Shown: positions 10,719-19,380, numbered from the stretch's first letter. The stretch is 44,986 nucleotides of DNA from UBA7328 sp002471345 (GCA_964011275.1 CAXGOB010000041.1:1-44986), one strand, 5' to 3'. Program-made: numbers and translations. Notes: generated from the sequence alone by a model not told the origin.

Positions 10719-11384
10719 TCAGACCAGCTGATTGTCGATTGCAAATTTTATCAGATTCACAGTATTACGTACTCCTAATTTTCTCATAATATTCTTACGA
10801 TGTACACCAACTGTTTGATCACTGATATATAGTTTTTCTGCTATTTCCTTATTATTCATAGCTCTTGTGATAAGTTCTAATACTTCGTACTCACGCTTAG
10901 TAAGCTTCCTCTGAAGTAAAAACCTGTCTTCAAGTCTATTTTTATTTATTCCGTTAGAAGTACTGTTTTTCTGAGGAGTGATATGAAGGCCTGAAGCCAA
11001 AAATCTACGTCCACCCATTACATCTGTAATACAGTCTTCTATTTCATCTTGGTCATTATTCTTAGAGTAATAACCGTCAGCACCTTTAGTAAATGCTTCT
11101 TTGACAAATTTGTGATCAGTGTAACCACTGACGATACACACTTTCAATTCTGGGAATTCCTTTTTGATATTAGGCAGAACAGAAAGACCGTTATCATCGC
11201 TAAGATTGAGTTCCATCATTAATAGATCTGGAGACATATTTCTTAAAATGGACATTAGATCCACCGTACTGCTAACTGCACCGATTATTTCCAGTCGATG
11301 TTCTCCTTGATTTATTAGGATTTCTTTGAATCCATCTAAGAAGAGTTTGTGAGCATCTGCTAGTACAACTTTTAAAGAAGTCAT
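10719..11384 (-). CDS. LuxR/NarL-type response regulator with atypical receiver (Glu for phospho-acceptor Asp)
   Basis: This is a 221-residue DNA-binding regulator: receiver domain ~1-120, then a LuxR-type helix-turn-helix ~158-221 (KLTKREYEVLELI, NKEIAEKLYIS, VGVHRKNIMRKL). In the receiver the switch Ser86 and Lys108 are kept. The phospho-acceptor position reads MMELNL, giving Glu58 (codon GAA at 11211-11213), and the acidic pair is reduced to D10-A11. Such a receiver is unlikely to be phosphorylated normally; Glu can mimic the phosphorylated state. No kinase gene is adjacent. The gene stands alone, upstream of the dockerin surface protein on the same strand (95 bases apart), so it may control that locus. 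A palindrome at 11433-11442 lies just upstream of its start. Confidence 0.9.
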   Translation of the reverse strand: MTSLKVVLADAHKLFLDGFKEILINQGEHRLEIIGAVSSTVDLMSILRNMSPDLLMMELNLSDDNGLSVLPNIKKEFPELKVCIVSGYTDHKFVKEAFTKGADGYYSKNNDQDEIEDCITDVMGGRRFLASGLHITPQKNSTSNGINKNRLEDRFLLQRKLTKREYEVLELITRAMNNKEIAEKLYISDQTVGVHRKNIMRKLGVRNTVNLIKFAIDNQLV

Positions 11385-11432
11385 AGAGAAAGTTATGTGT
11401 AAGTTTCGTTAAGTAGCTTTTTATATAAACTG

Positions 11433-11442
11433 TATCGCGATA
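11433..11442. promoter_or_regulatory. Palindrome TATCGCGATA, candidate operator
   Basis: This perfect 10-base palindrome lies about 50 bases upstream of the LuxR-type regulator's start codon, within an otherwise AT-rich leader. Self-regulation through it is a guess from position and symmetry only. Confidence 0.3.
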
Positions 11443-11663
11443 GAAAAGGCAAAATGAATGCCAATAATATACCCTTTCTATATAACTCAATACATAAAAA
11501 AATTATCTAATGTGTATGATGCTTATTATGAGATATATATATCCATAAAATCAAATAGATATTTTTATTTGTTATATGGTTAATTAGGTTTAAGGTGTAG
11601 AAAATGGCTATAAATTTTAGATTTTAAGTAGAACTTTATTTAACCATTTTCCTCTAAGTCAAG

Positions 11664-11695
11664 AACGAAAAAAGGCCGAGAATATTCCCGGCCTT
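11664..11695 (-). terminator. Intrinsic terminator of the OmpA-like gene
   Basis: A 7-base stem (AAGGCCG 11672-11678 with CGGCCTT 11689-11695) is followed on the minus strand by a run of seven Ts. It sits about 65 bases past the stop codon at 11760. Confidence 0.85.
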
Positions 11696-11759
11696 ATCAA
11701 ATTAGAATTAATATTTGCAAGAGACGAAATCCATATGAATGAACCTATAATTGAATTAT

Positions 11760-12545
11760 CTAACCAATTAATTCAGGTTCCTTTAGTAAGTCGAAGAATT
11801 GATCCAATTTAGGAGTCAATATTATTTCTGTTCTTCTGTTTTTACTTCTTCCTATTTGACTGCCATTATCAGCTTTTGGCAAATGTTCTCCTCTACCTGA
11901 AGCAGTAAGTCTTCCTGGAATAATATAAAAGTCTTGTTCTAGCTTTCTGACCACTGCCGTAGCCCTCAATGCACTCAAATCCCAATTGTCTTGATATCTA
12001 GTATTCCCAATAGGGAGATTGTCGGTATGTCCTTCTACAAGTACATTGAGTTGATCATTATCATTGATAATTCTTGATACTTTTTCCAATACTTTATTTG
12101 CACCAGGTAAGATATGTGAGCTTCCAGTATTAAAGAGTAACTTATCAGATATAGATACATAAACAGCACTACCTCTTACTTCTACTTCTATATCATCATC
12201 ATGAAAATCAATAAGAGAATTTCTAAGGTTATATACTAGAGCATCATTGATAGAATCTTTCTCTTCTATTATATCAGCAAGTTCAGCAATATATTCTTGC
12301 TGTCTATTCATTGACTCTAGAGAATTTTTTATACTTTCTGCCTCTGTTTGGTTTAGTACTGAAAGTTGTGCTAATCTATCAAGTAGACTGCCATTTGTAG
12401 TCTGCATGTGGTCTATCTGCTTTTCGAGCTGAGTTACTTGGGCAGATTTAGTAGAGAGTTCATTTTCTAATGATTGAATTTTCGGATTGTAGCAAGAAGA
12501 TAAACTCACTAAAGCAATCAGCATGAAATAAATCCTAGTTTTCAT
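11760..12545 (-). CDS. OmpA/MotB-like peptidoglycan-binding lipoprotein
   Basis: This is a 261-residue lipoprotein. The signal ends LSSC, so the mature protein is lipid-anchored. Residues ~25-100 form a heptad-rich coiled coil. Residues ~125-250 form an OmpA-C/MotB-like domain (LLFNTGS, VEGHTDNLPI, NWDLSALRATAVVR, GRGEHLP, RSKNRRTEI) that binds diaminopimelate in peptidoglycan. The NWDLSxxRA signature is complete. It is a single-gene unit with its own terminator, divergent from the 12756 membrane-protein gene. It most likely ties the outer membrane or a surface machine to the cell wall. A link to T9SS or gliding is possible but not shown by the sequence. Confidence 0.9.
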   Translation of the reverse strand: MKTRIYFMLIALVSLSSCYNPKIQSLENELSTKSAQVTQLEKQIDHMQTTNGSLLDRLAQLSVLNQTEAESIKNSLESMNRQQEYIAELADIIEEKDSINDALVYNLRNSLIDFHDDDIEVEVRGSAVYVSISDKLLFNTGSSHILPGANKVLEKVSRIINDNDQLNVLVEGHTDNLPIGNTRYQDNWDLSALRATAVVRKLEQDFYIIPGRLTASGRGEHLPKADNGSQIGRSKNRRTEIILTPKLDQFFDLLKEPELIG

Positions 12546-12755
12546 TTTTCAAAATTTTTGTAATTGATAAATCACTGTCATTATCTTCTTTTATAGAAGA
12601 GAAGACGATTAAAAAAAGTAAACTTTATTTCATGGTATCATATTTTCATTCAAAACTATGAGCTCATTTAACATGAAACGATAGGTGAAAACCCTGATTT
12701 GAACTAAATTGTAGCTCCATTACTCTTTTGAAAGCCATACAATCTAGAAAACAAA

Positions 12756-13355
12756 GTGAATATTTTAACAAATCCAAAGGAACATAAGGGGTTACTCAAG
12801 GCCAAAAAGGATGGTATAGATAACATATCTAAGATTGATTACAATGTGATCAAAACTTCGATGCGTAATAATGTGGAGTTCACATCTATAGCTGACAATA
12901 AAGCCAATATATTGCTGACCCTTTCCTCGCTTCTTTTTACCATTTTAATACCTGTGGTACTGAGTAATATCGAGATAATCATTGATGAAATGCTCTATAT
13001 TCCTCTATTGATGTTAGCTCTTACATGTGTGGTCTCTATAGTCATGGCAGCACTTGTAACACGACCTATGAAGTTAAGTGGACAAGGATTTAAAGTCTCA
13101 GGGAAACAACAGTTTAGTCCATTCTTTTTTGGAAATTATTACAAATTGAGTGAGCAGGCATATAAAAATCATGTTGCAGAAATGCTAGAAGAGCCAGAAA
13201 TGATGAAGCAATACATTATGTCAGATATGTATCACATTGGAGTAGGATTAGGTAAAAAGTATAGTCGAATCAGAAGGTGTTATAATGTATTTATTTCTGG
13301 CATTTTACTTTCTGTTTCCACAGCAGTTTTGGTTTTGGCAGTAAATTATTTGTAG
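12756..13355 (+). CDS. Pycsar-effector-like membrane protein (PycTM/DUF5706-like), solo
   Basis: This 199-residue membrane protein has two hydrophobic helices near residues 50-100 and one at the C-terminus (~175-197). The segment around NVEFTSIADNKANILLTLSSLL resembles the conserved helix of the DUF5706 family, whose members include the PycTM effectors of Pycsar anti-phage defence; there they disrupt the membrane when a cyclic pyrimidine nucleotide builds up. The start is GTG at 12756: an in-frame stop lies at 12729, and the next ATG is at 12861. No pyrimidine cyclase is next to it. The only cyclase gene here is 17 kb away and has a different layout. A standalone membrane-stress role is as likely as defence. 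Confidence 0.65.
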   Translation: MNILTNPKEHKGLLKAKKDGIDNISKIDYNVIKTSMRNNVEFTSIADNKANILLTLSSLLFTILIPVVLSNIEIIIDEMLYIPLLMLALTCVVSIVMAALVTRPMKLSGQGFKVSGKQQFSPFFFGNYYKLSEQAYKNHVAEMLEEPEMMKQYIMSDMYHIGVGLGKKYSRIRRCYNVFISGILLSVSTAVLVLAVNYL

Positions 13356-13400
13356 TATACTTTACACTTTGGTGTTTTGTAATTTTGGCTAAACTTCACC

Positions 13401-14228
13401 TTAAATATATTCATCATTATCCCTCTCTTTCACTGCTTTCTTAAATCCCACTTCTTCACATCTATTTTTAAATGCAACTCCTTCTGGAGAATGTCTTGTA
13501 ATTCCATCAAAAATGGTAGCCATCATCTGGGTGTTTTCAAGGCCCATTTGATTGTAGGCTTGATTGATAACCATTTTTTGCATCATCAGCTGATTTTGTG
13601 GAATACCTGCCATTCGGTTAGCTAATTTTAGCACTTCTTCATCCAATAATTCCTTTGGACACGATTTATAAATTAATCCCATCTTTTCGGCCTCAATTCC
13701 TGTTATTAAATCACCAGTTAGCAACATTCTCTTTGCTTTTTCTACTCCTAACCGATACACCCACATCATTGTAGTGGGACAACCCCATAATCGTGCTGGA
13801 GGGTATCCGATCTTAGCATCATCCGCCATAATTACTATGTCAGAGCATAAAGCTATGTCACTTCCTCCAGCCACTGCATATCCATGTATCTTGCAAATGA
13901 CAGGTTTGTAGCTTCTCCATAGACTCATAAACTGCTCGGTATTCCTTTTCATCATTTTATAATCAATAGTAGGATCCCATGGCATATCTTGACTGCCTAC
14001 TTGAGGTCTAGGTTTTTCTGCATATTCTTTTAAGTCATATCCACTACAGAAGGCTTTACCAGTACCTTGCAAAATAATAACATGAACATCTTTATCTTCA
14101 TTTGCTTGCAAAACACATTTTTCGATAGCTGAAGGCATTTCATGATTGATGGCATTAAATCGCTCTGGTCTATTTAGTGTGAGAAAAGCTAGTCTCCCTT
14201 CTTTTTTATAGCTTACGATGTTGTCCAT
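13401..14228 (-). CDS. Enoyl-CoA hydratase/isomerase (crotonase) family protein
   Basis: This is a 275-residue cytoplasmic crotonase-fold enzyme. The CoA-binding and oxyanion-hole segments are visible: an FCSGYDLKEYAE loop near residue 60 and HGYAVAGGSDIALCSDIVI near residues 115-130. A PPARLWGCPTTMMW segment and the LLTGDLITGIEAEKMGL helix follow. Members hydrate or isomerise acyl-CoA esters. The usual hydratase pair of catalytic Glu residues is not obvious: the first position falls near SDIAL and the second near the PPARLWG segment. The exact reaction (hydratase, isomerase or hydrolase) is therefore open. It lies 9 bases downstream of the short-chain dehydrogenase on the same strand, so the two probably form an acyl-chain metabolism operon. 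Confidence 0.88.
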   Translation of the reverse strand: MDNIVSYKKEGRLAFLTLNRPERFNAINHEMPSAIEKCVLQANEDKDVHVIILQGTGKAFCSGYDLKEYAEKPRPQVGSQDMPWDPTIDYKMMKRNTEQFMSLWRSYKPVICKIHGYAVAGGSDIALCSDIVIMADDAKIGYPPARLWGCPTTMMWVYRLGVEKAKRMLLTGDLITGIEAEKMGLIYKSCPKELLDEEVLKLANRMAGIPQNQLMMQKMVINQAYNQMGLENTQMMATIFDGITRHSPEGVAFKNRCEEVGFKKAVKERDNDEYI

Positions 14229-14237
14229 AACATTTTT

Positions 14238-14998
14238 TTATCTGATAAATCCTCCTTCTGAATGAATGATTTGTCCTGTAATCCATTCAGCATCCTCACT
14301 TACAAGAAATCCTATAAGATTTGCTGTGTCTTTAGGTATTCCTATTCTTTTCATAGGAAACTGGGTTTCCAGTTCTTTTTTAAGGTTATTATCCATCCAG
14401 TATCATTAGGTCCGGGGTTCACAGCGTTGATAGTTATTCCTCTTGAAGCTAGCACACTTGATAAGGTATCGGTCAGAGTCTCTACAGACCCTTTAGTAAT
14501 AGCATATGCTATTTCGGTTGACATTTTACCTAAAGATTGTCCAGATGTCAAATTGATAATCCTTCCACCATGATCAATATTGAATTGTTTTACGAATGTA
14601 GTACTGAGTAAAGTGGTTGCCTTTACATTGATGGCATAATGACGATCTAATTCTGAAGCATTCAGATTGTGAATATTCGTCATAGTACTATATGTAGCAT
14701 TATTTACTAATACAGAGATCAAACCTAATTTGTCATTTGCTTTTTGAAATAGGAGATCTGGTGATGTTTCTAATGCCAAATCAAGTTCTAACTTTTCACA
14801 TTGGACGCCCAAAGCAATAATCTCCTTCTGTATCATATCAGGCTCCATTGAATTTACTTTCCATGGCATCTCATTGTCATATTCTGTCCAATAAGTAAAG
14901 AATATATCAAAGTTTCTTTTTGCTAATTCTAGACAGATAGCTCTTCCCATTCCTTTGAGCCGACTTACTCCTGTGACTAGTGCTACCTTTCTTTCCAT
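14238..14998 (-). pseudogene. Short-chain dehydrogenase/reductase, frameshifted near the C-terminus
   Basis: This is an NAD(P)-dependent SDR oxidoreductase. The Rossmann segment VTGVSRLKGMGRAI, the catalytic Ser in LTSGQS, and Tyr/Lys in AYAITKG are all present. At about 14390-14400 the frame is lost just after NPGPNDTGW. The uninterrupted frame ends at 14351 with an unrelated tail. The other frame continues with a normal SDR C-terminus (GIPKDTANLIGFLVSED, EWITGQIIHSEGGFIR) and a stop at 14238-14240. The break lies in a GGATGGAT repeat, so loss of one 4-base unit (or one base) is the simplest cause. It may be an assembly error. It is followed 9 bases later by the crotonase gene and is divergent from the RidA-like gene. 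Confidence 0.85.
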
Positions 14999-15071
14999 AA
15001 AATCTTTTGATCATCGAAATGCTAAATATCCTCCTTTTACCTATCTTTTCTCCATAATAATATCAATCAAA

Positions 15072-15647
15072 ATGAAAAGTACCTCAATAAGAATATTGAT
15101 TTTAATCGCTTTATCTATATCGATGATAGCGACAGCATGTAAATGTGATGAAGATTGCTGTAAAAAAGATAAAGTAGAAATCCCTGCCGTGGATTATGAT
15201 AAAAAATTAGATGACCTGGGAATAGAGCTTATGCAACCAGGTGCTCCCGTTGCAAATTATGTAAACTTGGTACAGACCGGAAATTTAATCTTTCTTGCTG
15301 GAAAGGGGCCTTCTTTACCCGATGGTGGATATATCACTGGTAAAGTCGGAGCTGATCTAAGTCAAGAAGAAGGTTATGTGGCAGCAAGGCAAGCAGCTAT
15401 TATTCAGTTATCAGTTCTTAAGGAACATCTAGGTGATTTGAATAAAATTAAACAATGTGTGAAAGTATTGGGAATGGTGAATTGTACTCCAGATTATGGA
15501 AATCAACCAGAAGTGGTAAATGGATTTTCAGATTTAATCGTAGAGGTATTAGGAGAAAGGGGTAAACATGCAAGAGCAGCAGTGGGGATGAATTCGCTAC
15601 CTCGTAATATTGCTGTTGAAGTTGAGATGATTGTGGAGGTTTTTTAA
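15072..15647 (+). CDS. RidA/YjgF-like family lipoprotein
   Basis: This is a 191-residue protein. A lipoprotein signal (IATAC) with several further Cys residues (CKCDEDCC) precedes a RidA/YjgF/UK114 domain at ~45-190 of the longer YjgF-like subfamily (LAGKGP, GKVGADLSQEEGYVAARQAA, LGMVNCTPDYGNQPEVVNG, HARAAVGMNSLPRNIAVEVEMI). RidA proteins deaminate reactive enamine or imine intermediates, and the Arg of the HARA segment matches the substrate-binding Arg. Export of a RidA-like protein to the envelope is less usual than the cytoplasmic form. The start is the ATG at 15072; upstream in-frame codons run into the divergent SDR. It is followed 59 bases later by the M28 peptidase gene. Confidence 0.88.
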   Translation: MKSTSIRILILIALSISMIATACKCDEDCCKKDKVEIPAVDYDKKLDDLGIELMQPGAPVANYVNLVQTGNLIFLAGKGPSLPDGGYITGKVGADLSQEEGYVAARQAAIIQLSVLKEHLGDLNKIKQCVKVLGMVNCTPDYGNQPEVVNGFSDLIVEVLGERGKHARAAVGMNSLPRNIAVEVEMIVEVF

Positions 15648-15706
15648 GTATGGATAAAAGTGATAAGATCAAAGAACTAAGCTGATTTGAACAGAAATAG
15701 AAGAAC

Positions 15707-17062
15707 ATGAAAAATACATTACTATTAATTCTTTTAATTAGCCCAAGCCTATTTTTTGGTCAAGCAGCCCCTCCTGATCATGATCCACGTATCTATGATA
15801 TAATCGATGAAGTATCAGTGGAAAGAATAGAAACTGACATCAGAAAATTGGCCAATTTTGGGACAAGACATACGCTCTCTGATACTCTGTCCACAACTAG
15901 AGGAATAGGTGCTGCCCGAAGATGGATTAAGAATCAATTTGATCAAATTTCATCTGAATGTGGGGATTGCTTGGAGGTCAAATATCATAGTGGGATAGTA
16001 GAGGAAGGAGAAAGTAGAAGAATACCTGTAAGGACTAAGATCGTAAATGTCTTAGCTATAAAAAGAGGATCAAAATATCCAAATCGGTATATTATAATGT
16101 CAGGGGATATTGATTCTCGTATAAGTGACCCTCTTAATGCTACTGATGATAGCCCTGGCGCAAATGACAATGCATCAGGAATGGCTGGGGTTATTGAAGC
16201 GGCTCGAGTTTTATCAAAATATGACTTTCCTTCTAGTATCCTTTTTGTAGGCCTTTCTGGTGAGGAGCAAGGACTTTTTGGCGGTAAGTTTTTAGCTGCT
16301 GATGCAAAAAAAGAAGGGTGGAATATTGTAGGGGTTTTGAACAACGACATGATCGGAAATATCAAAGGTGTAGATGGTATAATTGATAACAGAAGCTTCA
16401 GAATATTTTCAGAACCTAATCCTCCCAATAGAAATGAAAGAGATCAGATATGGGATAGAGTATATGGGGGAGAGGTAGATGGTCCTTCAAGGCAACTAGC
16501 TCGATATGTACATAAAATGACTAGTCTATACATGCCAATGATGAAGCCCAAGATGGTATATAGGCTTGATCGTTTTGGTAGAGGAGGTCATCATCGCCCA
16601 TTTAATGATGAAGGATTTCCTGGGATAAGGATCATGGAGACACACGAAAACTACGATATGCAACATCAAGATATTAGAGTAGAAGAAGGAAAGGAATATG
16701 GTGATGTAATAGAAGGGGTAAATTTTGATTATGCAGGAAAACTCACAGCAGTAAATGCCATCAATTTGGCCGGAATTGCTTGGGCACCTCCACAACCCGA
16801 CTATGTATCAATTGGTGGAATAGTGAGGCCGTCAACCAGGCTCAAATGGGACCTTGTTGAAGATGAGAATATTGCTGGATATAGGGTGTATTGGAGAGAT
16901 ACTACTATGCCTCAATGGGAACACAGTAGGTTTGTGACTGATACAGATGTGACTTTAGAAGGAGTGGTAATAGACAATTTCTTATTTGGTGTGGCGACGG
17001 TTGGTAAAAATGGAAATGAAAGTGTGGTTACCTATCCTAAGACTTTGATTCCAAGACGTTAA
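15707..17062 (+). CDS. Secreted M28 family zinc peptidase with Fn3-like tail
   Basis: This is a 451-residue exported peptidase: signal peptide ending FFGQ, M28 aminopeptidase-like domain ~30-365, and a fibronectin-III-like beta domain ~370-440. The bridging Asp (GANDNASG), the catalytic Glu pair (SGEEQGLFG), the later Asp (NNDMIG) and a C-terminal His region (METHENY) are all recognisable. The usual first zinc ligand (GHxDS in most M28 enzymes) reads SGDIDSR, so Asp134 replaces His. This may reflect a subfamily with a different metal site. Substrates are probably extracellular peptides. It follows the RidA-like gene on the same strand. Confidence 0.9.
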   Translation: MKNTLLLILLISPSLFFGQAAPPDHDPRIYDIIDEVSVERIETDIRKLANFGTRHTLSDTLSTTRGIGAARRWIKNQFDQISSECGDCLEVKYHSGIVEEGESRRIPVRTKIVNVLAIKRGSKYPNRYIIMSGDIDSRISDPLNATDDSPGANDNASGMAGVIEAARVLSKYDFPSSILFVGLSGEEQGLFGGKFLAADAKKEGWNIVGVLNNDMIGNIKGVDGIIDNRSFRIFSEPNPPNRNERDQIWDRVYGGEVDGPSRQLARYVHKMTSLYMPMMKPKMVYRLDRFGRGGHHRPFNDEGFPGIRIMETHENYDMQHQDIRVEEGKEYGDVIEGVNFDYAGKLTAVNAINLAGIAWAPPQPDYVSIGGIVRPSTRLKWDLVEDENIAGYRVYWRDTTMPQWEHSRFVTDTDVTLEGVVIDNFLFGVATVGKNGNESVVTYPKTLIPRR

Positions 17063-17126
17063 ATTTAGGCTTAAGAAGAAGAAATTGAGATCCGATCTAT
17101 TCCCACATGGTAAAATAAAGAAGGTT

Positions 17127-17156
17127 TAGATTGTACATTTTGTCATTTACAATCTA
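17127..17156. terminator. Bidirectional hairpin between convergent genes
   Basis: A 9-base perfect stem (TAGATTGTA 17127-17135 with TACAATCTA 17148-17156) lies between the M28 peptidase and the aromatic hydroxylase, which converge here. It is AT-rich and lacks long T-runs. Confidence 0.5.
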
Positions 17157-17207
17157 CCAGTTTCAGAAATGTTCTAACAATTTTATGCAGTTAGAAATAA
17201 AAGCATA

Positions 17208-17927
17208 TCACATCTTATTTGCAATACCTTCAATCACATTCACCAATTGCTCTAAACTATCAAAAATGTAATATTTTCCTTGAAAGCTATGTCGATCATA
17301 TGATTCTCCTGATTGAAGAGCTTCACTAGTAAATTCTATCTGGTTTTCAGGTTTATAAGCAGCGAAGACTTCAGAAGAAGAATAAAAAGTGGCACCAAAG
17401 GCCTTAATACCTGACGGCTCTCTGATTAAACCAAGCTCTATGAGCATGCCACCTATGAAATCGAGTGCTCTTAATAGATCTTCTCTTTTGCTTTCATAGG
17501 CTTCGATATAAGTCTTTGCTAATAGTTGATACATATCAGAATAATTCTTCTCTGCCATAAAGGGAATATGTCCCATTATATCATGCCATATATCAGGTTC
17601 ATCACAGTATTCTAATTCTTCTGGGGTTCGTACAAAACTGGTCAAAGGCATTTTATAATCAGCAATCATAGAATACCAATCGATTTGTTCAAGGATGATA
17701 TTCTTACTGGTCTGTACAAAAGTATATCCTGTATAAGGTTTGATAGCAGCAGTCAAATCTTCTGCCAGTGGCCTTTTACTGTGATCCATTCCTAATTTGG
17801 ATAATCCTGATATCCATATGGTAGAAATGGCATTAAGAGATTGTAAATTTTGAAAATGTGTTTCAAAAAGTGTTTGCCAATTACTATCATCAATTAAAGG
17901 ATCAAAAGTTCTTGCCTCTTTGTACAT
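17208..17927 (-). CDS. Aromatic amino acid hydroxylase (phenylalanine 4-monooxygenase family)
   Basis: This is a 239-residue pterin-dependent aromatic amino acid hydroxylase, close to the length of single-domain bacterial PheH. The family signature FVRTPEELEYCDEPDIWHDIMGHIPF carries the iron ligands His115 and His120. Glu164 (MLIELGL) is the third ligand, and GIKAFGATFYSS matches the later active-site region. Family members hydroxylate Phe to Tyr, Tyr to DOPA or Trp to 5-hydroxy-Trp. The substrate cannot be read with confidence from sequence; Phe is the usual bacterial one. It starts (ATG) 22 bases after the decarboxylase stop, so the two are almost certainly co-transcribed as a two-step pathway from an aromatic amino acid to a ring-hydroxylated amine. 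Confidence 0.92.
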   Translation of the reverse strand: MYKEARTFDPLIDDSNWQTLFETHFQNLQSLNAISTIWISGLSKLGMDHSKRPLAEDLTAAIKPYTGYTFVQTSKNIILEQIDWYSMIADYKMPLTSFVRTPEELEYCDEPDIWHDIMGHIPFMAEKNYSDMYQLLAKTYIEAYESKREDLLRALDFIGGMLIELGLIREPSGIKAFGATFYSSSEVFAAYKPENQIEFTSEALQSGESYDRHSFQGKYYIFDSLEQLVNVIEGIANKM

Positions 17928-17949
17928 CAGTTTCTATTTAAATATAAAA

Positions 17950-19380
17950 TTAGTGTGAGCTAGTCATTTCTTTCAAAATGTTAAGATATTTATCCACGTG
18001 TCTTTTATGGGTTCTAAAATTCACTATTGCTATTCTCAACCAAAATACTTCATCAATGGATGTGGAAGAAACGAAAACTCTACCGTCAGATTTTATTGCT
18101 TTCACCAATTTAGCATTGAATGTATTTGCATCTTCATTTTTAGGTATAAACCGATAAATACCCACAGATAGTTGAGGTTCAGGTCCCACTTCAAAACCAA
18201 TTTTTTGGACTTCTTCATGAAAATATTTTGTAAGCAGATATTTTTCATAAAGACAGTTTCTAAATGGAGCTACACCATATAATTGCAAAGGCATCCACAT
18301 TCTTAAACCTCTAAAATGCTTAGTTAACTCAGGTGAAAGATCAGCCGGTGATGGCTCGTCTTCGCTACTTATAACATCTTGCAGATAATTAGCAGAGCAT
18401 TCAAAAGTATCGTATAGTTTTTTTCCTTCTCTGACCAATACAATTCCAGATCCATAAGGTAAAAAGAGACTCTTATGAGGATCTAGTACCACAGAATCAG
18501 ATCGTTCCATACCCTTAAATAGATGTTTTAATTCATCTACCAATGCAAAGTAACCTCCATAAGCACCATCCACATGAAACCAAATATTATGGGCTTCAGC
18601 TATATCAGCTATGGCATCAAAAGGGTCCACAGCACCTGTATCTGTGCTGCCACAAGAGGCCGCTACAAAGAATGGAATTAGTCCTTCTTCTTTGTCTTTT
18701 TTAACTTGCTGAGCTAATGCTGAAGCGTCCATTCTGAATCGATTATCTAAGGCTATTTGGCGCATTACACTATTTCCTAACCCAGCTATGGTTACAGCTT
18801 TTTGGACACAATGATGTGTTTGTTTCGAAAAGTAAATAACAGATTTTCTAATTTGCTCAGGAGCTATTGATTTTGCTTCTCTAGCTGTGGTCACGGCAAT
18901 TAGGTTGGCAATAGATCCTCCAGAGGTAATATTGCCATACGTAGATTCAGGGTAGCCTAATATTTTTGCACTCCATCTAATCAGTTGGTTCTCAGCTTTT
19001 ACAGCCCCAGGAGCAGAGAAAAATAGGCCAGCATACTTATTACCTAAAGCGGCAAGATAATCTGCAATGGCTGAGGCAAAGAGTCCTCCTCCTGGAATGT
19101 ACCCAAAATGCCCAGGAGCAGCAGGATTTAGTCCTGGAGTATGAATAGCTGCATGCATAAGATGGACTGTATCACTGGCCGATCTTCCATGCTCTATGAT
19201 TGGCACCTTATCTAGTAAATCTAGCTTACTTAGATCTTCATGAAACATATGGGTTTCTTCAAGGTCATGAAGAAACCACTGTGTATACTTCCATGCTTCT
19301 TCGAATAAATCTTCTCGTTCTTCTATAGAGGGTTCTAAGACTGTAGAGAGTTCCTCAAGACGCTCAATTTCATTTTCCAA
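17950..19380 (-). CDS. PLP-dependent group II (aromatic-type) amino acid decarboxylase
   Basis: This is a 476-residue pyridoxal-phosphate decarboxylase of the group II family (aromatic-L-amino-acid, glutamate and related decarboxylases). The PLP-binding Lys303 is in DPHKSLFLPYGSG. The cofactor Asp is in HVDGAYGG, the ring-stacking region is QTHHCVQKA, and the substrate-side segment is PGHFGYIPGGG. The start codon is TTG (19378-19380): the upstream frame has a stop within two codons, and the next in-frame ATG is at ~residue 40, inside the conserved region. Because the next gene is an aromatic amino acid hydroxylase, an aromatic substrate (Tyr, DOPA, Trp or 5-hydroxy-Trp) is favoured. A 14-base palindromic motif lies at 19414-19427 upstream. 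Confidence 0.92.
   Translation of the reverse strand: MENEIERLEELSTVLEPSIEEREDLFEEAWKYTQWFLHDLEETHMFHEDLSKLDLLDKVPIIEHGRSASDTVHLMHAAIHTPGLNPAAPGHFGYIPGGGLFASAIADYLAALGNKYAGLFFSAPGAVKAENQLIRWSAKILGYPESTYGNITSGGSIANLIAVTTAREAKSIAPEQIRKSVIYFSKQTHHCVQKAVTIAGLGNSVMRQIALDNRFRMDASALAQQVKKDKEEGLIPFFVAASCGSTDTGAVDPFDAIADIAEAHNIWFHVDGAYGGYFALVDELKHLFKGMERSDSVVLDPHKSLFLPYGSGIVLVREGKKLYDTFECSANYLQDVISSEDEPSPADLSPELTKHFRGLRMWMPLQLYGVAPFRNCLYEKYLLTKYFHEEVQKIGFEVGPEPQLSVGIYRFIPKNEDANTFNAKLVKAIKSDGRVFVSSTSIDEVFWLRIAIVNFRTHKRHVDKYLNILKEMTSSH

Larger units (their letters stand above)
11385..11759. other. 375-base gap upstream of the atypical response regulator
   Basis: No gene is supported. The stretch holds the OmpA-like gene's terminator at its right end and the regulator's upstream region, very AT-rich (11500-11600), at its left. 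A 10-base palindrome sits at 11433-11442. A 72-codon minus-strand frame over 11272-11490 overlaps the regulator and has no protein-like features. Confidence 0.5.

Noticed and set aside
11272..11490. A 72-codon minus-strand frame
   Set aside because: It overlaps the response regulator start in another frame and shows no protein-like pattern.
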